A DNA stretch of 64,000 nt, from NCBI GenBank assembly GCA_029779845.1, contig JAKOZT010000032.1:1-64000 (forward strand), written 5' to 3'. Each line of letters opens with the position of its first letter. Position 1 is the first letter of the stretch. The notes under the pieces are model-generated. The model ran no database searches. It was not told where the DNA came from and saw only the letters and a program-made list of their open reading frames with translations. This stretch comes from Pseudomonadota bacterium (lineage in GTDB: Bacteria > Pseudomonadota > Gammaproteobacteria > Burkholderiales > Burkholderiaceae_C). The translations under genes and the position numbers were made by a program. Below are positions 9,574 through 18,845 of the stretch, piece after piece.

Positions 9574-10454
9574 AGCGCGGCGAGGATGGCGTCTATGTTG
9601 TGCGCCATCAGCTTCAGATACGTGTCGGGGCCCTTGCCGGGCAGCGCCAGCGCGTCGGAGTAGAGCGTGCCGCCGATGCGCGCGCCGGTCTCCTGCGCGA
9701 TGCGCTCGATGCTGCGCGGCTCGCTGATGTTCTCGACGAACAGCGCCTGCGCCTTGTTGCGGCGCAGTTCGCGGATCACCGCGGCGACGTCGGCAGCCGA
9801 GGCTTCGCTGGCGGTGCTCCAGCGGCGCGGCGCGATGAACGCGATGCCGTAGGCCTCGCCGAGGTAGCCGAAGGCGTCGTGCGTGCTGACGACGCGGCGC
9901 TGCGCGCGCGGGATGGCGTCGAAGGCGGCGCGCGCGCGCGCATCGAGCGCGGCCAGCTGGGCGCCGTAGGCGCGGGCGCGCGCGCCGATCGCCTCGGCCT
10001 GCGCCGGCGCGGCGGCGGCCAGCGCGGCGCGGATGTTCTCGACGTAGCGCTGCGCGTGCACGAGGCTCTGCCAGGCGTGCGGGTCGACCTCCGCGCCCAG
10101 GCGGCGCGGCGTGATGCCGTTCGTTGCCACGACCACCGTGCCGCGGTAGCCGGAGCTGCGGATCAGCCGCTCGATCCAGCCTTCGAAATGCAGGCCGTTG
10201 ACGATCACGAGATCGGCCTGCGCGAGCCGGCGCGCGTCGGCCGGCGTCGGCTCGAAGACGTGCGCGTCGGCATTCGGGCCGACCAGCGAATGCACCTGCG
10301 CCGCGTCGCCGGCCACTTCGCGCGCCATGTCGGCCAGCAGCGAGAAGCTCGCCACCACTCGCAGAGGGCGCGCCGGTTGAGCGCGCAGCGGCAGCGCGGC
10401 GGCGGCGAGAGCGGCGAGTGCGCTGCGGCGATGCATCATCGAATCAGGCCGCAC
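9555..10454 (-). CDS. znuA: Zinc/manganese ABC transporter substrate-binding protein (ZnuA-like)
   Basis: Signal peptide, VVASFSLLADMAREVAGD, DPHAWQS, STHDAFGYLGEAYGI; operon with znuB/C. Confidence 0.88.
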   Translation of the reverse strand: MRPDSMMHRRSALAALAAAALPLRAQPARPLRVVASFSLLADMAREVAGDAAQVHSLVGPNADAHVFEPTPADARRLAQADLVIVNGLHFEGWIERLIRSSGYRGTVVVATNGITPRRLGAEVDPHAWQSLVHAQRYVENIRAALAAAAPAQAEAIGARARAYGAQLAALDARARAAFDAIPRAQRRVVSTHDAFGYLGEAYGIAFIAPRRWSTASEASAADVAAVIRELRRNKAQALFVENISEPRSIERIAQETGARIGGTLYSDALALPGKGPDTYLKLMAHNIDAILAALQRKPS

Positions 10455-11328
10455 GGTGCGCGTGCAGCGCGAGGCGCCGCGCCAGCAGGCTGTCGTGCCG
10501 CCCCGCCAGCAGCGAGCCCACGTAGGCCAGCCCGGCCAGCAGCACGATCGCCGGCCCCGAGGGCAGCTGCAGGTGGTAGCTCAGCAGCAGCCCGCCGGCG
10601 GCACTGGCCAGCGCGATCAGCGCCGCCACCGCCGCGAGGCTCCACACCTCGCGCGCCCAGAAGCGCGCCGCGGTGGCCGGCAGCATCATCAGGCCCACCG
10701 CCATCAGCGTGCCCAGCGCCTGGAAGCCGGCGACGAGGTTGAGCACCACCAGGCCGAGGAAGACGAAGTGCAGCGTGCGCTCGGCGCCGCCCACCGCGCG
10801 CAGGAAGCCGGGGTCGACGCTGGCCACCAGCAGCGGCCGGTACAGCGCCGCCGCCGCCAGCAGCGTGAGGCTGGCCACCGCGGCGACGCCGACCAGCGCC
10901 GTGTCGTCCACCGCCAGGATGCTGCCGAACAGCACGTGCATCAGGTCCACCGGCGTGCCGTGCGTCGAGATGATCAGCACGCCGGCGGCCAGCGCGATCA
11001 GGTAGAAGGCGGCGAAGCTGGCGTCCTCGCGCTGCGTGGTCACCTGCGCCACCCAGCCGGCCAGGAGCGCCACCAGCAGCGCGGCGGCCAGCCCGCCGGC
11101 GCCCATCGCCGGCAGCGAGAAGCCGGCCAGCGCGAAGCCGATCGCCGCGCCGGGCAGCACCGCGTGCGCCATCGCGTCGCCCATCAGGCTCATGCGGCGC
11201 AGCACCAGCAGCGTGCCCATCGGCGCGCTGCCCAGCGCGAGCGCGAGGCTGGCCACCAGCGCGCGGCGCATGAAGCCGAATTCGGCGAAGGGCTGGATGA
11301 AGAGTTCGTACACGCCCATCGTCGTCAC
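10444..11328 (-). CDS. znuB: Metal ABC transporter permease (ZnuB-like)
   Basis: ABC-3 family membrane protein: MRRALVASLALALGSAPMGTLLVLRRMSLMGDAMAHAVLPGAAIGF. Confidence 0.9.
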   Translation of the reverse strand: MTTMGVYELFIQPFAEFGFMRRALVASLALALGSAPMGTLLVLRRMSLMGDAMAHAVLPGAAIGFALAGFSLPAMGAGGLAAALLVALLAGWVAQVTTQREDASFAAFYLIALAAGVLIISTHGTPVDLMHVLFGSILAVDDTALVGVAAVASLTLLAAAALYRPLLVASVDPGFLRAVGGAERTLHFVFLGLVVLNLVAGFQALGTLMAVGLMMLPATAARFWAREVWSLAAVAALIALASAAGGLLLSYHLQLPSGPAIVLLAGLAYVGSLLAGRHDSLLARRLALHAHRAA

Positions 11329-12089
11329 GCGGCGCGCTCGCAGACGGGTGCCGCCTCGTCCCAGCGCTCGGCCATCTGGCGCGCGCGGAACAGGTTGCCT
11401 GCGTGCAGCACCCGCGGCGTCGGCCCCCAGGCGAGCGGCTCGCGCGCCAGCAGCAGCGCGTGCGGAAAGTGCTCGCGCACCAGCTCCATGTCGTGCAGCA
11501 CCGCCACCACGGTGCGGCCCTCGGCGTGCCAGCGGTGCACCACGCGCAGCAGGTCGGCGCAGGTGCGCGCGTCGATGCCGTTGAAGGGCTCGTCGAGCAG
11601 GATCAGCCGCGCGTCCTGCACCAGCACGCGCGCGAACAGCACGCGCTGGAACTGGCCCACCGACAGCTCGCCGATGCGGCGCTGCTCGAAGCCGGCGAGG
11701 CCGACCGCACCGAGCGCCTCGCGCGCCTTGGCGATCAGCGCCGCGTCGAGCGCGCCGAAGGCGCCGCGCCGCGGCCAGTGGCCGAGCGCGACGAAGTCGA
11801 GCACGCCGAGCGGGAAGCCGCGGTCGATGTGCGACTGCTGCGGCAGGTAGGCGATGCGGCCGGCGAGTTCGGGGTCGATTTCGATGCGCCCGGCGCTGGC
11901 CGGCAGCCGGCCCGCCAGCGCTTCGAGCAGGCTGCTCTTGCCGGCGCCGTTCGGGCCGATCACGGCGGTCAGCGAGCCGGCGGCGAGTTCGCCGCTGAGG
12001 TGATGCACCGCCGGGTGGCGCTGGTGCGTCACCGTCAGGTCGACGATGCGGACGGCGGGGGATGTCGGCCCCTCGCCCGATGGATACAT
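11325..12089 (-). CDS. znuC: Metal ABC transporter ATP-binding protein (ZnuC-like)
   Basis: Walker A GPNGAGKSS, signature LSVGQFQRVLFARVL, Walker B LILLDEPF. ATG at 12089 preferred over the 399-aa ORF start. Confidence 0.9.
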   Translation of the reverse strand: MYPSGEGPTSPAVRIVDLTVTHQRHPAVHHLSGELAAGSLTAVIGPNGAGKSSLLEALAGRLPASAGRIEIDPELAGRIAYLPQQSHIDRGFPLGVLDFVALGHWPRRGAFGALDAALIAKAREALGAVGLAGFEQRRIGELSVGQFQRVLFARVLVQDARLILLDEPFNGIDARTCADLLRVVHRWHAEGRTVVAVLHDMELVREHFPHALLLAREPLAWGPTPRVLHAGNLFRARQMAERWDEAAPVCERAA

Positions 12090-12095
12090 CGGTCG

Positions 12096-12133
12096 ATCCC
12101 CCTGGGGGATGCGGGCCGGCTTGGGAGCGGCCC
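12096..12133. repeat. Palindromic intergenic element (ATCCCCCTGGGGGAT + GGGCCG-N9-CGGCCC)
   Basis: Perfect 15-bp palindrome at 12096-12110 and a 6-bp-arm inverted repeat at 12113-12133, just upstream of znuC ATG. Confidence 0.65.
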
Positions 12134-12148
12134 GGCGCTCGGCCCGCT

Positions 12149-12331
12149 TCATGCGGAAAGATCCGTCAGCGCCCAGGCGACGGCGGCCCACAGCAGCGCC
12201 ACCGCGGCCAGCGCCGCCAGCACGCGCGAGGCCGCGCCGCGCATCAGCACGCTCGCGCCTTCGCTCGCAGGGGCCGGCGCGTGCTCGTGGTCGTGGTCGT
12301 GCCCGTGGGCATGCACGTGCTCGTGGCTCAT
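12149..12331 (-). CDS. Histidine-rich small membrane protein in zinc-uptake operon
   Basis: 60 aa: MSHEHVHAHGHDHDHEHAPAPASEG... then one TM segment; ATGA overlap with upstream fur/zur stop. Confidence 0.7.
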   Translation of the reverse strand: MSHEHVHAHGHDHDHEHAPAPASEGASVLMRGAASRVLAALAAVALLWAAVAWALTDLSA

Positions 12332-12777
12332 GCCGCGCTCCCCGCGCTCTCCGCGCAATCGGCGCAGCGCCCGCGCAGCGTGAGCTCGTGCTGTTCGATG
12401 CGAAAGCCCGCCGGGGCCAACTTCTCGATGCCGCCCGGGCAGGCGTGGATCGGGAAGACGCGGTCGCACACGATGCAGTGGAAGTGGTGGTGATGGTGCG
12501 CCGCCCGCCCGCGCGCATGCGCATGGCCGCAGGGCGCCTCGAAGCGCGCCGGCTGGCCGGGCAGGTCGACCCTCACCACCTGCGCCTCCTCGTGCAGCGC
12601 GCGCAGCTGGCGGTAGACGGTCGAGAGGTTCAGCGTCGGCACCTCGGCGCGCGCCAGCGCGAGGATCTCCGCCGGCGCGAGCGAACGGCCGCTTTGCGCG
12701 AGCGAGCGCAGCACGGCGTCCTTCTGGCGCGTCTGGCGGGTCGGGCGGATGTCGGCATCGTTCATCGAGGTGCGCAT
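12328..12777 (-). CDS. zur: Fur-family regulator (Zur-like)
   Basis: Winged helix (LAPAEILALARAEVPTLNLSTVYRQLRAL), HHHHHFHCIVCDRV and C-terminal CADC metal ligands; heads the znu operon. Alternative start at 12765. Confidence 0.85.
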   Translation of the reverse strand: MRTSMNDADIRPTRQTRQKDAVLRSLAQSGRSLAPAEILALARAEVPTLNLSTVYRQLRALHEEAQVVRVDLPGQPARFEAPCGHAHARGRAAHHHHHFHCIVCDRVFPIHACPGGIEKLAPAGFRIEQHELTLRGRCADCAESAGSAA

Positions 12778-12783
12778 CTTATT

Positions 12784-12803
12784 GCAAATGCGATTGCATT
12801 TGC
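12784..12803. promoter_or_regulatory. Putative Zur operator
   Basis: Perfect inverted repeat GCAAATGC-GATT-GCATTTGC immediately upstream of the Zur-like gene. Confidence 0.65.
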
Positions 12804-12822
12804 CCGATGCACCCCTGCGGGC

Positions 12823-14634
12823 TCAGGGCAGGCCGCGTTGCCGCCCCGCCGCCTCGCGCTCGCGCGCGAACTGTTCCTCCAGCTGCTGGCGGCCTTGCTG
12901 CGCGATCGCGATCAGCTTCTGCTCGTCGCCGAAGTGGTGGCGCATCTGCTCCACCAGCTCGATGTTGTGCTGGCGGAAGCGCAGCGCCAGCGTGTGCGCC
13001 TGGCCGGCCTCGATGCCCAGCGCTTCGAGCGCGCTGCGCCCGCTCTGCAGCGCCGACTCGAAGGTCTCGCGCTCGACCGCCTCGATGCCGAGGTTGCGCA
13101 GCTGGTAGTAGTGCGACACGTTGCGCGCCCGCGCCACGATCACCAGCTGCGGAAAGTGCTGGCGCACCAGCCTGGCCACCGCCACGCTCTGCTCGACGTC
13201 GTCGATCGCCAGCACGAACAGGCGCGCCGTCGCCGCGCCGGCGCTGCGCAGCAGATCGAGCCGCGTCGCGTCGCCGTAGTACACCGGCCAGCCGAAGCGG
13301 CGGATCGCCTCGACCTGCTCGGCATCGTGCTCCAGCACGGTGGCCGAGAAGCCGCTGGCGAACAGCAGCCGGCCGACGATCTGCCCGTAGCGCCCGAAGC
13401 CGGCGATGATCACCGGCTCGGCATGGCCCTCGCTGATGCGGTCGTAATCGGCGGCGGCGCGGTCCTGCGCGGCGTGGCGGCGCGCGCGCAGGCGGTCGGA
13501 GCCGATCAGCAGCAGCGGCGTCAGCAGCATCGACAGCGCCACCGCCGCCACCAGCAGCGACGATGTCGGCGCGTCGATCACGCTCGCCGCGGCGGCGGCC
13601 TGGAACACCACGAAGCCGAACTCGCCGCCTTGCGCGAGCAGGATCACGAAGGGCGCGCGCTCGCGCGGCGGGATCGGCATCGCGCGGCTCATCGCCCACA
13701 GCACGATCGCCTTCACGAGCAGGAAGCCCAGCACGATGCCGGCCACCCGCAGCGGCTGCGCCCACACCACCGCGAAGTCGATGCTCATGCCCACGGCGAT
13801 GAAGAAGAGGCCGAGCAGCAGGCCCTTGAAGGGCTCGATGTCGGTTTCCAGCTCGCGGCGGTATTCGCTCTCGGCCAGCAGTACGCCGGCGAGGAAGGCG
13901 CCCAGCGCCATCGACAGGCCGACCGACTCCATCAGCGCCGCGGTGGCCACCACCAGCAGCAGCGACGCGGCGGTGAAGATCTCCGGCGTGCGGCTGCGCG
14001 CGATCCAGCGCAGCGCCGGGCGCAGCAGCAGCCGGCCGCCGAGCACGATCAGCGCGATCACGCCGGCCGCCTTGGCCGCGCCCGCCCAGCCGCCGCCGTC
14101 GTGCGCCGCGCCGGCGGCGCCGGCCAGCAGCGGCACGAAGGCGAGGATGGGGATGGCCGCCACGTCCTGCAGCAGCATCACCGCGAGCACGCCCCGGCCC
14201 GAGCTGGTGGCCGTCAGGTTGCGCTCGGCGAGCACGCCCAGGCCGATGGCCGTCGAACTCATCGCCAGCCCGAGCGCGGCCACCAGGGCCACGTGCCAGT
14301 CGACGCCGCAGGCGATGGCCACGCCGGCCAGCAGCGCCGCCGAGCCGAACAGCTGCACGCTGCCCCAGCCGAACACCGAGCCGCGCATCGCCCACAGCCG
14401 GCGCGGCTCCAGTTCGAGGCCGACCAGGAACAGCATCAGCACCACGCCGAACTCGGCGAAGTGCAGCATGTGCTGCGGGTCGGACACCAGCTTCAGCCCC
14501 CAGGGCCCGATGACGATGCCGGCAGCCAGGTAGCCGATGATCGATCCGAGGCCGAGCGCCTTGGCCAGCGGCACCGCCAGCACCGCCGCGGCGAGGTAGA
14601 CCAGGCTGCCGCGCAGCCAGTCGAAGTGCTCCAT
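12823..14634 (-). CDS. CPA2-family cation:proton antiporter with TrkA-N domain (KefB/C-like)
   Basis: 12-TM N-terminus, VIIAGFGRYGQIVGRLL Rossmann domain; start trimmed to ATG 14634 (MEHFDWLRGSLVYL). Confidence 0.9.
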   Translation of the reverse strand: MEHFDWLRGSLVYLAAAVLAVPLAKALGLGSIIGYLAAGIVIGPWGLKLVSDPQHMLHFAEFGVVLMLFLVGLELEPRRLWAMRGSVFGWGSVQLFGSAALLAGVAIACGVDWHVALVAALGLAMSSTAIGLGVLAERNLTATSSGRGVLAVMLLQDVAAIPILAFVPLLAGAAGAAHDGGGWAGAAKAAGVIALIVLGGRLLLRPALRWIARSRTPEIFTAASLLLVVATAALMESVGLSMALGAFLAGVLLAESEYRRELETDIEPFKGLLLGLFFIAVGMSIDFAVVWAQPLRVAGIVLGFLLVKAIVLWAMSRAMPIPPRERAPFVILLAQGGEFGFVVFQAAAAASVIDAPTSSLLVAAVALSMLLTPLLLIGSDRLRARRHAAQDRAAADYDRISEGHAEPVIIAGFGRYGQIVGRLLFASGFSATVLEHDAEQVEAIRRFGWPVYYGDATRLDLLRSAGAATARLFVLAIDDVEQSVAVARLVRQHFPQLVIVARARNVSHYYQLRNLGIEAVERETFESALQSGRSALEALGIEAGQAHTLALRFRQHNIELVEQMRHHFGDEQKLIAIAQQGRQQLEEQFAREREAAGRQRGLP

Positions 14635-14813
14635 CAGGGCGCCTCGCAGGCCGCGCAGCGGGGCCACTCGGCGATTTCCGGCCCGGCGGGCGGGCGCGCG
14701 GCCGGCACCAGCACCTCGGGTTCTTCTTGAGTCGGCATGGGATGGGGGCGGGGCCGGGGTGCCGCTACCATACCCGCAAAGCCCGACCAACACAGACGAG
14801 GACGGAGGCCCGC

Positions 14814-15428
14814 ATGCCGGTGATCGTGGTGGCCAATCCCAAGGGAGGCGTTGGCAAGAGCACGCTGTCGACCAATCTGGCGGGCTACCTCGCCGCGCGC
14901 GGGCACGCGGTGATGCTCGGCGACGTCGACCGCCAGCAGTCGGCGCTGACCTGGCTCGCGCTGCGCCCGCCGCAGCTGCGCCCCATCGGCACCTGGGACA
15001 GGCACGGCGAGCTGGTGCGTCCGCCCAAGGGCACCACGCACGTGGTGCTCGACACGCCGGCCGGCCTGCACGGCAAGCGCCTCGACGAGGTGATGAAGCT
15101 GGCCGACAAGGTGATCATCCCGATCCAGCCGAGCATCTTCGACATCCACGCCACGCACGCCTTCGTCAACGAGCTGCTGGCGCACAAGCGCAGCGACAGG
15201 GTGAAGTTCGGCATCGTCTGCATGCGCGTGCGCGAGGGCACGCTGTCGGCCGAGCACCTGCGCGCCTTCGTCGACAAGCTGAAGGTGCCGCTGATCGGCC
15301 AGCTGCGCGACACGCAGAACTACGTGCACCTCGCGGCCCACGGCCTGACGCTGTGGGACGTGGGCGCGGCGCGCTTCGAGCGCGACCACGAGCAATGGAA
15401 GAGCATCGTCGAATGGGTGGATGCATGA
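14814..15428 (+). CDS. ParA/MinD-like P-loop ATPase
   Basis: Deviant Walker A NPKGGVGKSTLSTNLAGYL; D-x-D (GDVDRQQS), VVLDTPAG. Confidence 0.9.
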   Translation: MPVIVVANPKGGVGKSTLSTNLAGYLAARGHAVMLGDVDRQQSALTWLALRPPQLRPIGTWDRHGELVRPPKGTTHVVLDTPAGLHGKRLDEVMKLADKVIIPIQPSIFDIHATHAFVNELLAHKRSDRVKFGIVCMRVREGTLSAEHLRAFVDKLKVPLIGQLRDTQNYVHLAAHGLTLWDVGAARFERDHEQWKSIVEWVDA

Positions 15429-15877
15429 GGAGATTCGCATCGCTGGAGGAACTCGGGCGCGAACTGGGCCAGGTCGTCGGCACCAGCGAGTGGGTGACGA
15501 TCACGCAGGAGCGCATCGACGAGTTCGCGCGCGCCACCGGCGACCTGCAGTGGATCCACGTCGACCCGGCGCGCGCCGCCGCCGGGCCGTTCGGCACGAC
15601 CATCGCGCACGGCTTCCTGACGCTCTCGCTGCTGCCGCAGATGGGCGAATCGGCGCTGGACATTGGCGGCGTGCGCATGGGCGTCAACTACGGGCTGAAC
15701 AAGGTGCGCTTCCCGGCGCCGGTGCCGGTGGGCAGCCGGCTGCGCGGGCACTTCAAGCTGACCGGCTTCGAGCCCATCGAGGGCGGCGCGCAGATCACCT
15801 TCGAGGTCACGATGGAGCGCGAGGGCTCGGCCAAGCCGGTGTGCGTGGCCGAATCGCTGTCGCGCCGCTACGTGTAG
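15425..15877 (+). CDS. MaoC family dehydratase
   Basis: Hot-dog fold motif FARATGDLQWIHVDPARAA...GTTIAHGFLTLSLLP; ATGA overlap with parA-like gene. Confidence 0.9.
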   Translation: MRRFASLEELGRELGQVVGTSEWVTITQERIDEFARATGDLQWIHVDPARAAAGPFGTTIAHGFLTLSLLPQMGESALDIGGVRMGVNYGLNKVRFPAPVPVGSRLRGHFKLTGFEPIEGGAQITFEVTMEREGSAKPVCVAESLSRRYV

Positions 15878-15896
15878 AGCTGAAGGAGCCACGGCC

Positions 15897-16628
15897 ATGA
15901 AAGTCCTGCTGATCGACGACCACCCGCTGATCCTCTCGGCGCTCAAGACGGTGATCCAGGGCCTGGGCGAGGGCGTGAGCGTGGTCGGCGCGGCCAGCGC
16001 CGCCGAAGCGCGCGCCACGCTCGCCGCCGACCCCGACTTCGACCTCGTGCTGCTCGACCTCGCGCTCGGCGACGCGCACGGCTTCGACGTGCTGACCGAG
16101 TTCCGCGCCCAGTACCCGGCGCTGCCGGTGGTGGTGGTGTCGGCCTCGGACCGCAGCAGCGACGTGATCCACGCCATCGACCTCGGCGCGATGGGCTTCG
16201 TGCCCAAGCGCGCCAGCAACGACATCCTGTTCGAGGCGCTGCACGTGGTGATGTCCGGCGGCATCTACGTGCCGCCGATGACGCTGCGCAGCTTCGACGA
16301 CGCGCCCGCGCCGTCCGCCGCCGGCAGCGTGCCGCAGGCGCTGGCCGTGGTGCGCGAGCACGCCGAGGCCGGGCAGGGGCAGAAGGCGGTGCCGCTCGCC
16401 TCGATCGGCCTGACGCCGCGCCAGACCGACGTGCTGGCGCTGCTGCTGCAGGGCAAGCCGAACAAGCTGATCGCGCGCGACCTGAACCTCTCCGTCGAGA
16501 CCGTGAAGGACCACGTCGCCGCCGTGCTGCGCGCGCTCAACGTCAGTTCGCGCACGCAGGCGGTGCTGGCGGTCAGCCAGATGACGCACCAGGGCGGCCT
16601 GAACGCATGGCGCAACCCGACGCGCTGA
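15897..16628 (+). CDS. LuxR-family response regulator
   Basis: REC (KVLLIDDHPLILSAL) + HTH (LTPRQTDVLALLLQGKPNKLIARDLNLSVETVKDHVAAVLRAL). Confidence 0.92.
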   Translation: MKVLLIDDHPLILSALKTVIQGLGEGVSVVGAASAAEARATLAADPDFDLVLLDLALGDAHGFDVLTEFRAQYPALPVVVVSASDRSSDVIHAIDLGAMGFVPKRASNDILFEALHVVMSGGIYVPPMTLRSFDDAPAPSAAGSVPQALAVVREHAEAGQGQKAVPLASIGLTPRQTDVLALLLQGKPNKLIARDLNLSVETVKDHVAAVLRALNVSSRTQAVLAVSQMTHQGGLNAWRNPTR

Positions 16629-18448
16629 GCGCCGCGGGCGTGCCCTCCGCGCGCCCCGCGCCGCCGCCGCGCGAGGCGCTGCTGCCCGACGAGGTGCTGG
16701 CGCTGTACGCCTTCACCGGCGCCACGCTGGCCGGGCTGGCGGGCGGCTTCGGCCTGATGCTGATGCTGTTCTGGGCGAGCGCGCGCACGCCGCGCTTCCT
16801 CGCCTGGGCGGCGCTGTTCGTCGGGCTGTGGATCGCGCGCATCGTGCTGGCGCGCGCCTTCCGGCGCGCCTTCAAGAGCGGCGCGGCGATGGACTGGCCG
16901 CGCTGGCAGCTGCGCTGGAACGTGCTGACGCTCGCCTCCGCCTCGGCCTGGGGGCTGTCGGGCTGGCTGTTCCACTCGCGCGCGATCGGCATCCAGCACA
17001 TCGGCCTGATCCTGGTGATCTACACCTTCTGCATCGCGGTGGTGCCGGTGCTGGGCAACCACCCGCGCATGTTCGTCGCCTACGTGACGATCTGCTTCAC
17101 GCCGCTGATCGCGCGCATCGCGATGGTCGGCGATGCCTACAGCTACCAACTGGCCGGCATGCTGGCGATCATCGTCTCGCTGACCACCGTGCTGGCGCGC
17201 AACTACCGCCACACGCTGCAGCGCCTGCTCGAGCACAAGCTGCGCGCCGACACGCTGGCCGCGCAGCTGCGGGTGGAAACGCGCGCCGCCGAGGCGGCGC
17301 GCCAGGAGGCCGAGATCGCCAATCGCGCGAAGACGCAGTTCTTCACCGCCGCCAGCCACGACCTGCGCCAGCCGCTGCACGCGATGGGCCTGTTCGCCGA
17401 GGCGCTGCGCCAGCGCACCCACGAGCCCGAGGTGGCCAACCTCGTCAACAGCATCAACGCCTCGGTCGACGCGCTCGAGGGCCTGTTCTCCGAGCTGCTC
17501 GACATCACCCGCATCGACGCCGGCGGCGTCGACGTGCGGCCGCAGCACTTCGAGTTCGACGACATCCTGCGCAAGCTGCGCCTGCACTTCGAGCCCACCG
17601 CCTTCGAGAAGGGCCTGGCGCTGTCGCTGCGCGGCGGCCGCCACGTGATCCATGCCGACCCGCTGCTGGTCGAGCGCATCGTGCGCAACCTCGTCAGCAA
17701 CGCGATCCGCTACACCGACGACGGCGGCGTGCTGGTGGCGGCGCGTGCGCGCGCCGGCAAGGTGATCGTGCAGGTGTGGGATTCGGGCCTGGGCATCCGC
17801 GAGCAGGAGCAGGCCAAGGTCTTCGAGGAGTTCTACCAGGTGCCCAACACGCCGGCGGTGGCGCCGCACCAGCGCAAGGGGCTGGGGCTGGGGCTGGCGA
17901 TCGTCAAGCGCCTGGCCGACCTGATGGGCGCGGCGATCACGCTGCGCTCGCGCCCCGGCCACGGCACGGTGTTCACGCTCGAACTGCCGGCCGGCGAGCG
18001 CGCGCGGCCGCAGCCGGCGCCGTCGGGCAGCCGCGGCGTGCCGGGGCTGACGCTGGACGGCCGGCTGATCGTGGTGGTGGAAGACGAACCCGCGGTGCGC
18101 AGCGGCCTGGAGGTGCTGCTGCAGGGCTGGGGCGCGCAGCTGCTGTCCTTCGACAGCGTGGCCGAGTGCGCCGCCTGGGCCGCGGCCGCCGATCCCGCGA
18201 GCGTGCGGCCCGACCTGTGCATCGTCGACTACCGGCTGGAGAGCGGGCGCAACGGCGTGGAGGCGCTGGCCGCGCTGCGCCAGCGCTTCGGCGCGGCGCT
18301 GCCGGCCATCGTCGTCACCGGCAGCACGATGAGCACGCTCGACAAGGAGGCGCAGGACAAGGACTTCCACCTGCTGCTCAAGCCGGTGGTGCCCAACAAG
18401 CTGCGTGCGATGATCGCATTCAAGCTCGGCGCGCGGATGCCGCGCTGA
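16607..18448 (+). CDS. Hybrid sensor histidine kinase (TM-HisKA-HATPase-REC)
   Basis: TM helices, FFTAASHDLRQPLHAMGLFAEAL, KGLGLGLAIVKRLADLMG, C-terminal REC. Confidence 0.92.
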   Translation: MAQPDALSAAGVPSARPAPPPREALLPDEVLALYAFTGATLAGLAGGFGLMLMLFWASARTPRFLAWAALFVGLWIARIVLARAFRRAFKSGAAMDWPRWQLRWNVLTLASASAWGLSGWLFHSRAIGIQHIGLILVIYTFCIAVVPVLGNHPRMFVAYVTICFTPLIARIAMVGDAYSYQLAGMLAIIVSLTTVLARNYRHTLQRLLEHKLRADTLAAQLRVETRAAEAARQEAEIANRAKTQFFTAASHDLRQPLHAMGLFAEALRQRTHEPEVANLVNSINASVDALEGLFSELLDITRIDAGGVDVRPQHFEFDDILRKLRLHFEPTAFEKGLALSLRGGRHVIHADPLLVERIVRNLVSNAIRYTDDGGVLVAARARAGKVIVQVWDSGLGIREQEQAKVFEEFYQVPNTPAVAPHQRKGLGLGLAIVKRLADLMGAAITLRSRPGHGTVFTLELPAGERARPQPAPSGSRGVPGLTLDGRLIVVVEDEPAVRSGLEVLLQGWGAQLLSFDSVAECAAWAAAADPASVRPDLCIVDYRLESGRNGVEALAALRQRFGAALPAIVVTGSTMSTLDKEAQDKDFHLLLKPVVPNKLRAMIAFKLGARMPR

Positions 18449-18481
18449 ACACCAGGTGGCAACAACCGAGGGAGGTTCGGA

Positions 18482-18841
18482 ATGAACTGGTTCGTGGCGG
18501 TGTTGAAGAAATATGCCGAGTTCTCCGGGCGCGCGCGGCGCAAGGAGTACTGGATGTTCCTGCTGATCTACGTGCTGATCGCCATCGTCGTCGGCTTCCT
18601 CGACAACATGCTCGGCAGCGCCGGCATCCTCGGCGGCGTGCTCGGCCTGGCGCTGCTGGTGCCCAGCCTCGCGGTGACGGCGCGCCGCCTGCACGACACC
18701 GACCGCAGCGGCTGGTGGATGCTGATCGGCTTCGTGCCCGTCATCGGCGGCATCGTGCTGCTGGTCTTCATGGTGCTGGCCGGCACGCCGGGCCGCAACC
18801 AGTACGGCGAGGATCCGCTGGGCGAGGCGGAGCCGGGCTGA
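18482..18841 (+). CDS. DUF805 family membrane protein
   Basis: FSGRARRKEYWMFLLIYVLI...ARRLHDTDRSGWWMLI...GTPGRNQYGEDPLG. Confidence 0.92.
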   Translation: MNWFVAVLKKYAEFSGRARRKEYWMFLLIYVLIAIVVGFLDNMLGSAGILGGVLGLALLVPSLAVTARRLHDTDRSGWWMLIGFVPVIGGIVLLVFMVLAGTPGRNQYGEDPLGEAEPG

Positions 18842-18845
18842 GGCT

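Noticed and set aside
12046-14730. 894-aa plus-strand ORF with His-rich stretches
   Set aside because: Antisense to zur and the CPA2 antiporter; His codons arise from GTG/ATG on the opposite strand.
17876-17900. Tandem GGGCTG repeats
   Set aside because: Explained by coding of the conserved kinase G-box KGLGLGLAI.
16265-18694. 809-aa minus-strand ORF
   Set aside because: Antisense shadow of the hybrid histidine kinase.
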